NCBI GenBank assembly: GCA_021792355.1
Contig: JAJYUV010000010.1
Span: forward strand, 1 to 54,130
DNA: 54,130 nt
Source of the DNA: Thermoplasmata archaeon
Lineage (GTDB): Archaea > Thermoplasmatota > Thermoplasmata > Thermoplasmatales > GCA-001856825
Direction: 5' to 3'
The position numbers and the translations under genes are program-made. The notes beneath the pieces are model-generated. The model did no database searches, was not told the origin of the DNA, and was given only the letters and a program-made list of their open reading frames with translations. This document shows positions 8,161 to 16,760 of the stretch, one piece after another (the stretch's first letter is position 1; each line of letters begins with the position of its first letter).

Positions 8161-8775
8161 GTGGAACCGGAAAGCAGATTCGTGACGGTGGATGGAAAGA
8201 CGGTTCACTACGTCGAGATGAACACAACTAACCCAAAGGATACCCTTGTTCTCCTTCACGGAATGTCATTCAAAGCGGAGACATGGTCATCAATCGGTGC
8301 ACCAACAAAGGTGGTCGGGATGGGGATAAACTACCTCGCTCTGGACTACCCGGGATGGGGTGAGAGCGAAAAGAACGAAGAATTCTACCCTCCCACCAGG
8401 AAGTATTCGAATGCAGCCACTTTCATCGAAGAATTCACAACGAGGATAGGACTCAAGAGGTTTTCTCTTGTTGGTGCATCATTCTCGGGACCTTTCGTCA
8501 TCTCCTATGCATCGAGGCATCCCGAGTCTATCAACAAAATAGTGTTGGTGGGGCCCGTTTGGAGCGAAGATCTGTCACAGGAAGCATCCCTGATAGTAAA
8601 ACCGGTCCTTATTATGTACGGAGAAAACGATAACGTCATTTCTTCTCAATCATTTATCAAGTACGGCAATTCTATCAGAGGATCAAAACTTGTGGCGATT
8701 AGGAGGGCTGGTCACGCGCTCTACTTAGACAACAGCCAAGAATTCTTCAGAGTTCTGGAGCAATTTCTCTTGTAG
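8161..8775 (+). CDS. Alpha/beta hydrolase
   Basis: A compact 204-residue alpha/beta hydrolase without a large lid. Seen: the oxyanion region LLHGMSF (31-37), the nucleophile elbow GASFSG with S107, the acid D157 in GENDNV and the base H185 in AGHALY. This is a full Ser-Asp-His triad, so an active esterase-like enzyme is expected; the size resembles the ABHD14-like group. It begins with GTG. It is a single gene, with no partner that reveals its substrate. Confidence 0.88.
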   Translation: MEPESRFVTVDGKTVHYVEMNTTNPKDTLVLLHGMSFKAETWSSIGAPTKVVGMGINYLALDYPGWGESEKNEEFYPPTRKYSNAATFIEEFTTRIGLKRFSLVGASFSGPFVISYASRHPESINKIVLVGPVWSEDLSQEASLIVKPVLIMYGENDNVISSQSFIKYGNSIRGSKLVAIRRAGHALYLDNSQEFFRVLEQFLL

Positions 8776-8879
8776 TTTTTTTGATACCTTCCGTGAGATT
8801 CGTGATATTTCGAAGTAGACCCCTCTGAGTTATCTGACTTGTTCTCATTTCACAAGGGGGAGAGAGAAGCGATGGATTT

Positions 8880-10244
8880 TCATATGTCTGTGACCTCTTT
8901 TATCTCCAGTGCATTCAACATTTCAACTCGATTGTACCATGTTTTGGCCTTACTGCTACCTATGACTGACACCAGTACTGAAAGCGCCAAGATCACAAGA
9001 AAGATTGCGATTGAGAGGCGGGTGGGACTGCCAGGAGATACATCCGCTGCGAACGAGAAGGCGATCGTTATGGATAGTACAAGAACCGATGTCAATGCAA
9101 CTGAAAAAGCTCTTGCCCTCTTGGATACAAATGACAGCTTTAGTAGAGATAGACCTCCGATTACCTGGATAGACATATATGAAAAGGATACTATCGCGGC
9201 AATCATCACAAACCCGACAAAATTTCCTAGGAAGTAGTTGGTGACGATAATGATAACTGTCTCTAGCACTAGAAAAGAAGTAACCAGTTTGGCGTTTCCT
9301 ACATTTAACTTTGACAGTATGTTGTCCTTTGCCATTCTTCTGATTTCATTTAACACCGCATTAGAATATGAAACACAAAGGTTCATCGAACTAATTATTG
9401 CCAAGACTGCAAAGAGGCTGTATGCAACCATCCCGAACGATGACCTGATCATACTGTTGACATAGAATGGGTTCGACGAATATGCCGAAACACCCTTTGA
9501 CCCCAGGAATACCATTATAGAGAATGCGGAGACGACAAGCACAGCGCCAGTGACCATATACGAATAAATCAACGCCTTAGGTACAGTCGAATCCTTCCTT
9601 TTAGTGTCCTCTGAGAGATACAATGGAGATTCCATCCCTGCAAAAGCAAGAATCCCGAAGACAACCCCACTGAAGACTGAGTAAGCACCGTTCATAGTTG
9701 TTGGAATGATTGGAAATGTGAACGATGTTGCATTCTTGAGAAAGAAAAAATCTAGGACCAAGACAAATACCATCTCAACGCTTCCAGCTCCTATGGTGTA
9801 CTTGATAGATCTTCCTAGCCCCTGTGAAACGATTCCCATTAGGACCAACAGAAATGTGAAAGGGATTACGTAGCCCAATAGGCCTGTGATGTTGCCGCCC
9901 AGAGGGATCAGATGCAATATAAAGAACGAAACGAACAGGGCGATATTTGGAATGACTAAGAGCGCATATACAGCGTATATGAAAGACGTGGTTATCCCTA
10001 CTCTCTTGCCGAGCATCTTGCCTGCAAATAGATAATAACCACCGTTCGACTGGAAGTGCTTCGAGAGTTTCCAGACGACATATATTGTGGTCAACGCTGC
10101 AAGGAAAGAGATTAGCATGACAGTTCCAAGATAAGCACCTGAATAGACTGCTATGGCCGAGAACAGCGCTGCTATATCGAGCATGGGCCCGATAGATGTG
10201 AACGACTGCATGAACGAGCCGGGGAAAGTGACATTATGCTCCAC
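8880..10244 (-). CDS. APC superfamily amino acid permease
   Basis: A membrane protein of about 454 residues with 12 predicted transmembrane segments. The early helix reads DIAALFSAIAVYSGAYLG and is followed by an unwound-type YYLFAGKMLGKRVG region. Near the middle, VVFGILAFAGMESPLYLSEDTKR matches the GFEx.. /E-x-KNP-like segment of APC transporters. It probably imports amino acids or peptide breakdown products by proton symport. The start is GTG. It is transcribed towards the hydrolase and preceded by a regulator in the same direction with its own promoter. Confidence 0.85.
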   Translation of the reverse strand: MEHNVTFPGSFMQSFTSIGPMLDIAALFSAIAVYSGAYLGTVMLISFLAALTTIYVVWKLSKHFQSNGGYYLFAGKMLGKRVGITTSFIYAVYALLVIPNIALFVSFFILHLIPLGGNITGLLGYVIPFTFLLVLMGIVSQGLGRSIKYTIGAGSVEMVFVLVLDFFFLKNATSFTFPIIPTTMNGAYSVFSGVVFGILAFAGMESPLYLSEDTKRKDSTVPKALIYSYMVTGAVLVVSAFSIMVFLGSKGVSAYSSNPFYVNSMIRSSFGMVAYSLFAVLAIISSMNLCVSYSNAVLNEIRRMAKDNILSKLNVGNAKLVTSFLVLETVIIIVTNYFLGNFVGFVMIAAIVSFSYMSIQVIGGLSLLKLSFVSKRARAFSVALTSVLVLSITIAFSFAADVSPGSPTRLSIAIFLVILALSVLVSVIGSSKAKTWYNRVEMLNALEIKEVTDI

Positions 10245-10300
10245 TTTACCAGGAGACAGAAAAGGGTATTATCGTTTTCCTGTTAAGATTAAAACGGTTT

Positions 10301-10852
10301 TCAACTCTCGACCTCGGTCGAAATTATTTCGAGAAGTTCTTCTCCCTGTTCCGTGAGTTCGTAGAAGGGAAAGGCAGTTTTAGCTGTCCGGAGTCGGACT
10401 AGGTTTGCAGCTTCCAGTATTCTAATGTTGCGATCTACCTCCTTCCAGTCTGTATTAGTCAATTTTGCCACTTCGTTTCTCTGTCTGGGCACATTGAGGG
10501 ATTCCATGATCGTCAGACGCCTTGCGCCTCCCTTGCCCTTAAAGATGTTATAAACGTTCCAGCGATCTCTGCCTCCCGAGATTCTTGTCTTAAGAATGTG
10601 AGATATTTGTTTCCTTTTTTCTGCGAAAAGCTCATACCCCGTAAGAAGCCATCCTGCTACAGAAAGTGAAAGAGGAAACGAGACAGACTGAAGTCCCATC
10701 ACTGGGAGAGCATATCCGTTCGTCAGGGTCGTTGATTTAGATGCAAAAGTAGATGCGGTGGAGGCAGGGTAAATTAAGAGTAGTAGTGTATAAATAGTAA
10801 ATGCTGAAGAGAACACCGTAAGGAACAAGATAATAGGATACCTCTTGCTCAT
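10301..10852 (-). CDS. Membrane-anchored winged-helix transcriptional regulator
   Basis: A 183-residue protein with two N-terminal hydrophobic segments (about 7-30 and 45-70), followed by a cytoplasmic winged-helix domain (about 95-183). The DNA-binding part contains RLTIMESLNVPRQRNEVAKLT, then a recognition-like helix WKEVDRNIRILEAANLVRLR and a wing YELTEQGEELL. Archaea carry several families of such membrane-tethered one-component regulators; the signal sensed is unknown. It may control the downstream permease in the same direction. A TATA-like TTAAATAAATA about 25-32 bases upstream supports the start. Confidence 0.75.
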   Translation of the reverse strand: MSKRYPIILFLTVFSSAFTIYTLLLLIYPASTASTFASKSTTLTNGYALPVMGLQSVSFPLSLSVAGWLLTGYELFAEKRKQISHILKTRISGGRDRWNVYNIFKGKGGARRLTIMESLNVPRQRNEVAKLTNTDWKEVDRNIRILEAANLVRLRTAKTAFPFYELTEQGEELLEIISTEVES

Positions 10853-10944
10853 TCCCTATTTCAGTGAAAGTATTTATTTAAGGTTTTTCAAGCACTCTTT
10901 ACGGGACAGTTCCTCATTTACTAACAATCCAAGACAGAAGAGAA

Positions 10945-10952
10945 TTTATATA
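10945..10952 (+). promoter_or_regulatory. TATA box of rpl40e
   Basis: TTTATATA ends 20 bases before the ATG of the L40e gene, consistent with leaderless transcription. Confidence 0.55.
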
Positions 10953-10971
10953 GAGTGCAGATAACGGACGA

Positions 10972-11121
10972 ATGCCTTTCAAGGAAGCAACGGATAGAAT
11001 ATTCAACAAGAAAATATGCATGAACTGCTATGCATCAAACCCTATTCGGGCTACGACGTGCAGGAAATGCGGAAGCCACGAACTCAGGTTAAAGGCTAAG
11101 GAAAAGAGAGGCGGACAGTAG
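10972..11121 (+). CDS. rpl40e: 50S ribosomal protein L40e
   Basis: A 49-residue basic zinc-ribbon protein starting [11 protein letters not shown]. Cysteines C16, C19, C30 and C33 (CMNC...CRKC) form the zinc site seen in archaeal/eukaryotic L40e (eL40). The length matches the archaeal family, which lacks the ubiquitin moiety found in eukaryotes. It converges with the pyroglutamyl peptidase gene with one base between the stops. Confidence 0.95.
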   Translation: MPFKEATDRIFNKKICMNCYASNPIRATTCRKCGSHELRLKAKEKRGGQ

Positions 11122-11122
11122 A

Positions 11123-11707
11123 CTACATTGTTTGCTGAATCGCAATTTCTACTGATTTTATCATACTCTCGATGGCCATGGTGGGATATTTCCCATCTAC
11201 AGAACTCTCCGACTCCAGCGGAAAATGAATGAAGCCTGCCCTTGCTCTAGAGTAATAGAGGGAATAGAAAAATATCTTATTACAGATAAAAGTGCCTGCG
11301 GAGTACGATACCTCAGCAGGAATCTTAGCTGATCTCAGGGAATGTACTATTTTTTCTACCTGCAATCTAGAAAATATACCATCTGGCGCCTTGTTGACAA
11401 TCTTACTGGGTTCTTTTGAAATTCCATTTTCGTCCTTGCTGTCCCCTTGCCAGTTGAGAGCAATCTTCTCCACCCCGATAGCATTTCTGCCTGGAGATAG
11501 GCCAGTGTTGATTATAATTTCATACTCCTTCTTGAGCTCCTTCAGATAATCAACCTCTATAACCGAGTGTTTCACCTCTAGAGAGACCCCTTTTACCTCA
11601 TGCCCCCTAAAATAGGAACCATTAAGCAGCTCTGCTATCTCCCCTGAGGGATTCTTCCTGAACTTCGAATATGGTTTGAAACCAGTGACTAGGATTATTG
11701 AAACCAC
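11123..11707 (-). CDS. pcp: Pyroglutamyl-peptidase I (family C15)
   Basis: A 194-residue cysteine peptidase that removes N-terminal pyroglutamate from peptides. The catalytic triad is in place: E80 (GVEKIALN), C142 (SAGTFICN) and H161 (GFIHFPL). The N-terminus VTGFKPYSKFRKNPS corresponds to the conserved TGFxPF...NPS of the family. Start is GTG, overlapping the end of the nicotinate phosphoribosyltransferase gene by 13 bases, so it is the last gene of the cysS operon. Confidence 0.93.
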   Translation of the reverse strand: MVSIILVTGFKPYSKFRKNPSGEIAELLNGSYFRGHEVKGVSLEVKHSVIEVDYLKELKKEYEIIINTGLSPGRNAIGVEKIALNWQGDSKDENGISKEPSKIVNKAPDGIFSRLQVEKIVHSLRSAKIPAEVSYSAGTFICNKIFFYSLYYSRARAGFIHFPLESESSVDGKYPTMAIESMIKSVEIAIQQTM

Positions 11708-12852
11708 CTTAGCTGTTCCAGCACATAATTTCTGCTTGCCTCTAAGTTCTCCTTATAGAGAGCATTCCCATTGTCGATTATCTTCTGATACAGGTTTTCC
11801 ATAGAGGAGCCGTCATTAGGACATTTTTCGCTCGTATTCACAGAGACTAAGAAAGAATGGCACATATTGCATCTGAATACATTCTTGTCTCCTGAATATT
11901 TGCCCTTCTTGGTCTTGTCTTTTCCTTCGATATTAACGATATCCATTGCAAAATCTATGGCTGCAGCACTCGAAATCGCAGTGCCAATTCCAAATCCTGT
12001 TGCACCTGCATCCTTCAGTGGTCCAATATCCTCTTCCTTTATTCCGCCAGAAACTATTATCCCCACCTTCCTCTTCCCGTTTCTGTCAAGCTCCCACCTC
12101 ACTTCCCTGATTATGTCTGCAAAGTTCCCCCTTCTGGAAGACGGAGTATCGAGTCGGACGGCATTCAGCCCTTCTATCGCCCTAGCTGCCCGCAAAGATG
12201 ATTCCTTTTCATCACCGTATGTGTCCACCAAAGCTATTCTGTTTGCCCCCTTTTCGATAACTTCATCATACATCTTCCATCCCTCTTCCTCTCCAACGAG
12301 CAGTAGAAGGGAATGAGGCATAGTTCCCTCTGCCTTCCTACCAATCCTCTCGGCTCCTATTATGCTGGATACCCGGTCACAACCACCCAGATATGCATTT
12401 CTGTCTATCAGCGGAGCCAGTGCAGGATGCATCCGCCTGACCCCGAAGGATAGAAGCGGAAGGTCACCTATCCTCTTCTTGAAGTACGACGCCTTTGTGG
12501 CTATTCCGGATGCCTGGGATAGTGAGCCAAGCAGAGGAGTTTCCAGCATGCCAAAATCTAGGTATTTTCCAACGATCTTGACAGCAGGTATCGGTATTCC
12601 TTTCATGTCTCTTGTAGGAAAAACTGTCCCCTCTGGTAGGGCATAGACGTCTACCTTTTTTCCCTTGAGCAGTTCAGTAAGATCATCCAAGCCAGAAAGA
12701 GTGATCCAAGGTATGTCTCTCGAAGAACAAGTTATCTCCATTACCACTCTTGGATTTACTCCGGCCTTGTTCAAAACTTCTCTGGCCCTGAGGAAATAAA
12801 CATCCGTGGTTTTCAGGTTTGCTATTTCCTCGGAGGAAGCAATGTTTTTCAT
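11695..12852 (-). CDS. pncB: Nicotinate phosphoribosyltransferase
   Basis: 385 residues. It converts nicotinic acid plus PRPP to nicotinate mononucleotide, the Preiss-Handler entry to NAD. Seen: DVYFLRA near residue 17, the GTMPHSLLLL segment, VRLDTPSSRRG, and IIVSGGIKEED followed by GFGIGTAIS, the phosphate-binding end of the barrel. A C-terminal zinc knuckle (CNMC...CPNDG) matches the form known from Thermoplasma. The frame extends 34 codons further upstream, but the ATG chosen gives an exact ATGA overlap with the nicotinamidase stop and a natural N-terminus. Confidence 0.93.
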   Translation of the reverse strand: MKNIASSEEIANLKTTDVYFLRAREVLNKAGVNPRVVMEITCSSRDIPWITLSGLDDLTELLKGKKVDVYALPEGTVFPTRDMKGIPIPAVKIVGKYLDFGMLETPLLGSLSQASGIATKASYFKKRIGDLPLLSFGVRRMHPALAPLIDRNAYLGGCDRVSSIIGAERIGRKAEGTMPHSLLLLVGEEEGWKMYDEVIEKGANRIALVDTYGDEKESSLRAARAIEGLNAVRLDTPSSRRGNFADIIREVRWELDRNGKRKVGIIVSGGIKEEDIGPLKDAGATGFGIGTAISSAAAIDFAMDIVNIEGKDKTKKGKYSGDKNVFRCNMCHSFLVSVNTSEKCPNDGSSMENLYQKIIDNGNALYKENLEASRNYVLEQLRWFQ

Positions 12853-13376
12853 TTTCCAAGGATATCCGTGAGAGATATTATTTTTGCTCCGTAGTTTTTC
12901 TTCATGTACTCGAGCGTTCTTCTCTTTTGAGCCGAGGACACTGCGTCGGTACATTCTTCCACCACTATAGGGTCGAAACCTCGGAAGAAGGCAGAGGCAA
13001 CTGAATGGACGATGCAGATATCTGTAACTACACCGCAGAAAACTATCTTTTTAGCCCCTCTTTCCTTCAGAGTTCTCTCTAGACTTGTGTTAAAGAATGC
13101 ATCGTAAGTGTGCTTCCTTATCACCTCTCCTACTCCCCTCAGTTCTTTAACTGTTTCTGCCGCGCTTGTACCTTTCATAGCGTGCTTTCCCCAAACTCGC
13201 ATTTCTGGATCTTCACTCGTGTGGGAATCTTGGACCAGCACCGTGAATTTTTGACTACGCTCTATGAGTTCCTTGGTCGATTTTACAACCTTCTTGTACT
13301 TCGGTCTGCCCAGCTTTCCTGTCACGAACTCTTCGATCAAGTCGATCGACACAATCGCGTCAAAATCTACCACCAT
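12849..13376 (-). CDS. pncA: Nicotinamidase
   Basis: A 175-residue isochorismatase-fold amidase that hydrolyses nicotinamide to nicotinic acid. The catalytic residues are visible: D12 (SIDLIEEF), K88 (IRKHTYDAFF) and nucleophile C121 (VVTDICIVHS). Metal ligands D50, H52 and H65 fit the nicotinamidase pattern. It directly precedes nicotinate phosphoribosyltransferase with an ATGA overlap, giving a two-step NAD salvage unit. This makes the nicotinamidase assignment stronger than for the isochorismatase-type gene at the left edge of the window. Confidence 0.93.
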   Translation of the reverse strand: MVVDFDAIVSIDLIEEFVTGKLGRPKYKKVVKSTKELIERSQKFTVLVQDSHTSEDPEMRVWGKHAMKGTSAAETVKELRGVGEVIRKHTYDAFFNTSLERTLKERGAKKIVFCGVVTDICIVHSVASAFFRGFDPIVVEECTDAVSSAQKRRTLEYMKKNYGAKIISLTDILGK

Positions 13377-14716
13377 AGGTAACTCCCGTCTGCAGTATCT
13401 TCTATTCTTATCCCCTTCTCCTTTAGGTCTTCCCGTATTCTGTCTGCAGATTCGTAGTCACCCTTCTTTCTGAAGTCGCTCCTGAGGTCCAGCACTATGT
13501 CCATAGATCTTTCTGGCAACGGTGTGATATGAACTATTCCCAGCACAGTCTCTATCTCCTGCAGTACGTACTTTATCTCACCTTTTTCCTCTTCCGTCAT
13601 CTTGGTCTTTGCGAGTGATTCTTTCATGAAGCCTATTACCTCTTTCAAGCTTTCAGGAGTGTTCATGTCGTCCTCCAGCGGTGCAAATATCCTCTTTAAA
13701 ATGTCGGCCGTTCTGGCGCTTTTTCTCTCCGCAGATCCACTCACCCTGTGCATTAGTATTGATATCTTTTCGGCAGTGGACTGAGCATCTACTGCACTCT
13801 TCTCATCAAAATTGACCGCTGCACTGTAATGCATGGACAGCATCATGATTCTGATTGCCTCCGGCCAGTAGCTATTGAGAGCTTCTTCAATAGTGATGAA
13901 GTTCTTGAGGCTCTTGCTCATCTTGATGTCGTCCACGTTGAGATGGCCAGTATGAATCCAGTACTTGACCATGGGTCTCTTTCTAGATATTGCTTCCATC
14001 TGTGCTATCTCAGACTCGTGGTGCGGAAAGATAAGATCTTTAGCACCGCCGTGAATTTCGTAGGTCGGGCCGAATATGAGTTCCGTGATTGCTGTATCTT
14101 CTATGTGCCATCCCGGCCTGCCTTCCCCCCACGGACTCTGCCAGAATGGCTCCCCTTCCTTCCTTTTCTTCCAGAGTGCAAAATCCAGCGGATCTTCCTT
14201 TTTGTCGTTCACTTCAACCCTTGCCCCGGACATAAGCTGATCCAGGTTCTGTTTGGATAGCTTCCCATAATCCTTGAATTTTCTTGCACGGAAATAAACG
14301 CCGTCTGAGATTTCGTATGCGTATCCCTTTTTGACCAATCTTGAAATTTGTGAGATGATCTCCTCAATGTAATCGGTCGCAAATGCGTGGTAGTTGACAG
14401 AGTTGATTTTTAGTCTCTTCATAATCTCGAAAAATTCTGAAGAGTACGTTGATACGATGTCTTCCCAGGACCTTCCAGTCTCTTTCATCTTGTCTATTAT
14501 GTGATCCTCTATGTCAGTTATATTCATGAGGTAGAACAATCTTATTCCCTTGTACCTTAGGTACCTTGCTAGAACGTCGAAGAAGATGTACGTCCTTCCA
14601 TGACCCATGTGTGGCTTGTCCTGTACCGTTGGTCCACACACAAACATGTTGATTCTCTTTCCCTCTCGAGGCTCTATCTTTTTGAGTGAAGAAGAAAGAG
14701 TATCCCTTATCTCCAT
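13367..14716 (-). CDS. cysS: Cysteinyl-tRNA synthetase
   Basis: A class Ia synthetase of 449 residues. Seen: the zinc ligand C27 in FVCGPT, the HIGH signature as HMGH (36-39), GRPGWHIEDTA (199-209), FPHHESEIAQ and KMSKS (265-269). At the position where bacterial enzymes have a zinc-binding Cys (HIEC) this protein has D207; I recall Asp here in other archaeal enzymes, so it is a variant rather than damage. First gene of the cysS - nicotinamidase - nicotinate phosphoribosyltransferase - pyroglutamyl peptidase operon, overlapping the next gene by 10 bases. Divergent from coaBC across a short shared promoter region. Confidence 0.96.
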   Translation of the reverse strand: MEIRDTLSSSLKKIEPREGKRINMFVCGPTVQDKPHMGHGRTYIFFDVLARYLRYKGIRLFYLMNITDIEDHIIDKMKETGRSWEDIVSTYSSEFFEIMKRLKINSVNYHAFATDYIEEIISQISRLVKKGYAYEISDGVYFRARKFKDYGKLSKQNLDQLMSGARVEVNDKKEDPLDFALWKKRKEGEPFWQSPWGEGRPGWHIEDTAITELIFGPTYEIHGGAKDLIFPHHESEIAQMEAISRKRPMVKYWIHTGHLNVDDIKMSKSLKNFITIEEALNSYWPEAIRIMMLSMHYSAAVNFDEKSAVDAQSTAEKISILMHRVSGSAERKSARTADILKRIFAPLEDDMNTPESLKEVIGFMKESLAKTKMTEEEKGEIKYVLQEIETVLGIVHITPLPERSMDIVLDLRSDFRKKGDYESADRIREDLKEKGIRIEDTADGSYLWW

Positions 14717-14770
14717 AGTTGGAGAGAGAGAACATCATTAAATTTTTTATCGTAAATAATATGTACTAGC

Positions 14771-15940
14771 GTGCTTAAAAGAAAAGTGGAGTTCAACACA
14801 AAATCTTCACTGCTCGAGAACAAGAAGATTACTTTGGGGGTCACTGGATCAATCTCTGCAGTTGAATCCGTAAAGCTGATCCACGAGCTGAGAAGACACG
14901 GTGCGGAAGTTTTCCCCGTAGTCACTGAGTCTTCAAAGAAGATAATCCATCCATCTTCCCTAGAATACGCTTCTGAAAACAAGGTAGTTGAAGAGCTTAC
15001 GGGTGCCATTGAGCATGTAAAGCTTGTCGAGGACTCCGATCTATTTCTCATAGCACCAGCGACGGCAAACACGATCTCCAAGATGGCCAATGGAATAGAC
15101 GATTCGCCCGTTACATCCGTTTTTTCCAATGCGCTCGAGAAAATCCCAGTTGTGGTTGTTCCAGCTATGCACCTCAACATGTACACAAATCCGATTATTG
15201 TAAGAAACATTGAAACTCTAAAGTCATATGGAGTCATTTTTCTGGAACCTCAGATAGAGGAGGCCAAAGCCAAAATTGCTGACAATCAGTCGATCGTTGC
15301 AGAAGTCATAAGGACACTCCACGATGAACTCAAAGACAGAAAGATTTGCATTATTGGCGGTTCTAGCTACGAAAATATAGATGACGTGAGGGTAATTACG
15401 AACAACTCCACAGGTGAGACTGCGAAGGACATTGCGATGATGGCCTATTACCTTGGAGCTGACGTGAAACTGCTTCTCGGAAATGTTAAGGTGGAGATAC
15501 CTTCTTTTCTGAAATTCGAGACGTTCACAAACCTGGAATCTTTGGTCTCGAAGATTGGAACGATAAAGAATAGTGATACGGTGATCGTTCCTGCAGCTCT
15601 GTCAGACTTCACTACCGAGAAGAAGATCGGGAAGATTTCTACTGATAAATCCTTCTCCATGACACTGAGACCTGCTGCAAAGTTTCTAAAGTTGCTGAGG
15701 GGAGGATACAAAGGAAAAATAGTTGGATTCAAGGCTGAATATGGTGTCTCCAGAAAAGAGTTAATTTCCAGGGCCAGGAAGAGAATGTCTGAGTACTCAC
15801 TCGATATGATCGTAGCCAACGACCTCAAGGACGTTAGACCGGGATTCACCAAGGTTGTAATTATCAAAGGGAAACAAGAGACCGCTTTGGAAGGTGAGAA
15901 AACTGAAATCGCAAAAAGAATACTCGAATTACTCCCATAA
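14771..15940 (+). CDS. coaBC: Phosphopantothenoylcysteine decarboxylase/phosphopantothenate-cysteine ligase
   Basis: A 389-residue bifunctional enzyme of CoA synthesis. The N-terminal flavin decarboxylase has GVTGSISAVES, the active-site His in GAIEHVKL, APATANTISKMA and the PAMHLNMY loop (archaeal form of PAMNxxM). The C-terminal CTP-dependent ligase has GGSSYENIDDVRVITNNSTG, VPAALSDF and VANDLKDV. Start is GTG, supported by a TATA-like GTAAATAAT about 20 bases upstream. Followed by pantoate kinase with overlap, so consecutive CoA steps are co-expressed. Confidence 0.93.
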   Translation: MLKRKVEFNTKSSLLENKKITLGVTGSISAVESVKLIHELRRHGAEVFPVVTESSKKIIHPSSLEYASENKVVEELTGAIEHVKLVEDSDLFLIAPATANTISKMANGIDDSPVTSVFSNALEKIPVVVVPAMHLNMYTNPIIVRNIETLKSYGVIFLEPQIEEAKAKIADNQSIVAEVIRTLHDELKDRKICIIGGSSYENIDDVRVITNNSTGETAKDIAMMAYYLGADVKLLLGNVKVEIPSFLKFETFTNLESLVSKIGTIKNSDTVIVPAALSDFTTEKKIGKISTDKSFSMTLRPAAKFLKLLRGGYKGKIVGFKAEYGVSRKELISRARKRMSEYSLDMIVANDLKDVRPGFTKVVIIKGKQETALEGEKTEIAKRILELLP

Positions 15941-16760
15941 AGCATATTCTCCCGGTAGTGCAACAATGTTTTTCATTCCTAATAGGGAAGAGAATCTGTT
16001 GAAGAAAGGCTCAAGGGGAGTCGCGATCTGTGTGGAGACTGGGATGACGACAAGAGTGGAGAAGTCCGAGTCAATGGATGTCAGGTTCAATGGAATCCCG
16101 ATCGACAACTCGATTCAGGAAGAGTGCGCGAAAGAGCTGAGCTTCACAGGAAAGATCTTTTCTTATTCTGATTTACCGCCATCTAGTGGTTTCGGACTAA
16201 GCGCTGGAGCTGCCCTTACAACGTGTGCTGCGATAATGGGAAATGACACAAAAAGCGGTCGTGTTTATGAGCTGGCCCACAAAATAGAACTCCAGAGAGG
16301 GACCGGACTTGGAGATGTACAGTCTCAGATGACGGGAGGATTTCATATCAGAGTCAAGGGTGGAAGTTTCCCTTATTCTGTTACGGAACGAATTCTAGAA
16401 GATTCCATAGATCTCCTGATCCTTCCGTTTAAGAAGAAAACTCCAACAGGGGAAGTTATCGAATCGCCATCAAACCTCGAGGAAATAGTCAGGAACGGAA
16501 AAAAAGCATTTAAGGCATTTATGAAGAGACCGACTCTTCAGAACGCCTTTGTGCTTGGAAAGAAATTTGCATTTGATTCTGGTCTTGTTTCTCCTAAATC
16601 AGAGAAGATCTTGAATGACCTGTCTGGAGAATTTGCGTCTATCTCATTGATCGGTGACAGCATCATTTCACTTTACAGTCGGGAATCTCTCGATGTGTTG
16701 AGAAAATATGGAGATCCAATCAAGACAAGCATTTCATCTACAGGGTTGATGTTAGGCTAG
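15894..16760 (+). CDS. Pantoate kinase (archaeal GHMP-family CoA biosynthesis enzyme)
   Basis: 288 residues. Archaea replace the bacterial panC route with pantoate kinase plus phosphopantothenate synthetase; this GHMP-type kinase phosphorylates pantoate. The conserved N-terminal SPGSATMFF segment and the ATP loop PPSSGFGLSAGAALT are visible, followed by GTGLGDVQSQMTGGF. The only upstream start codon that includes the N-terminal motif is the GTG at the given position. This overlaps coaBC by 47 bases, so the true start may be a little later at a non-standard codon. It ends overlapping the convergent ABC ATPase gene by 9 bases. Confidence 0.88.
   Translation: MRKLKSQKEYSNYSHKAYSPGSATMFFIPNREENLLKKGSRGVAICVETGMTTRVEKSESMDVRFNGIPIDNSIQEECAKELSFTGKIFSYSDLPPSSGFGLSAGAALTTCAAIMGNDTKSGRVYELAHKIELQRGTGLGDVQSQMTGGFHIRVKGGSFPYSVTERILEDSIDLLILPFKKKTPTGEVIESPSNLEEIVRNGKKAFKAFMKRPTLQNAFVLGKKFAFDSGLVSPKSEKILNDLSGEFASISLIGDSIISLYSRESLDVLRKYGDPIKTSISSTGLMLG

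Noticed and set aside
8839..9237. 132-codon plus-strand frame
   Set aside because: Antisense to the APC permease C-terminus; no promoter and no domain.
14707..15237. 176-codon minus-strand frame
   Set aside because: Antisense to coaBC, which has clear catalytic motifs.
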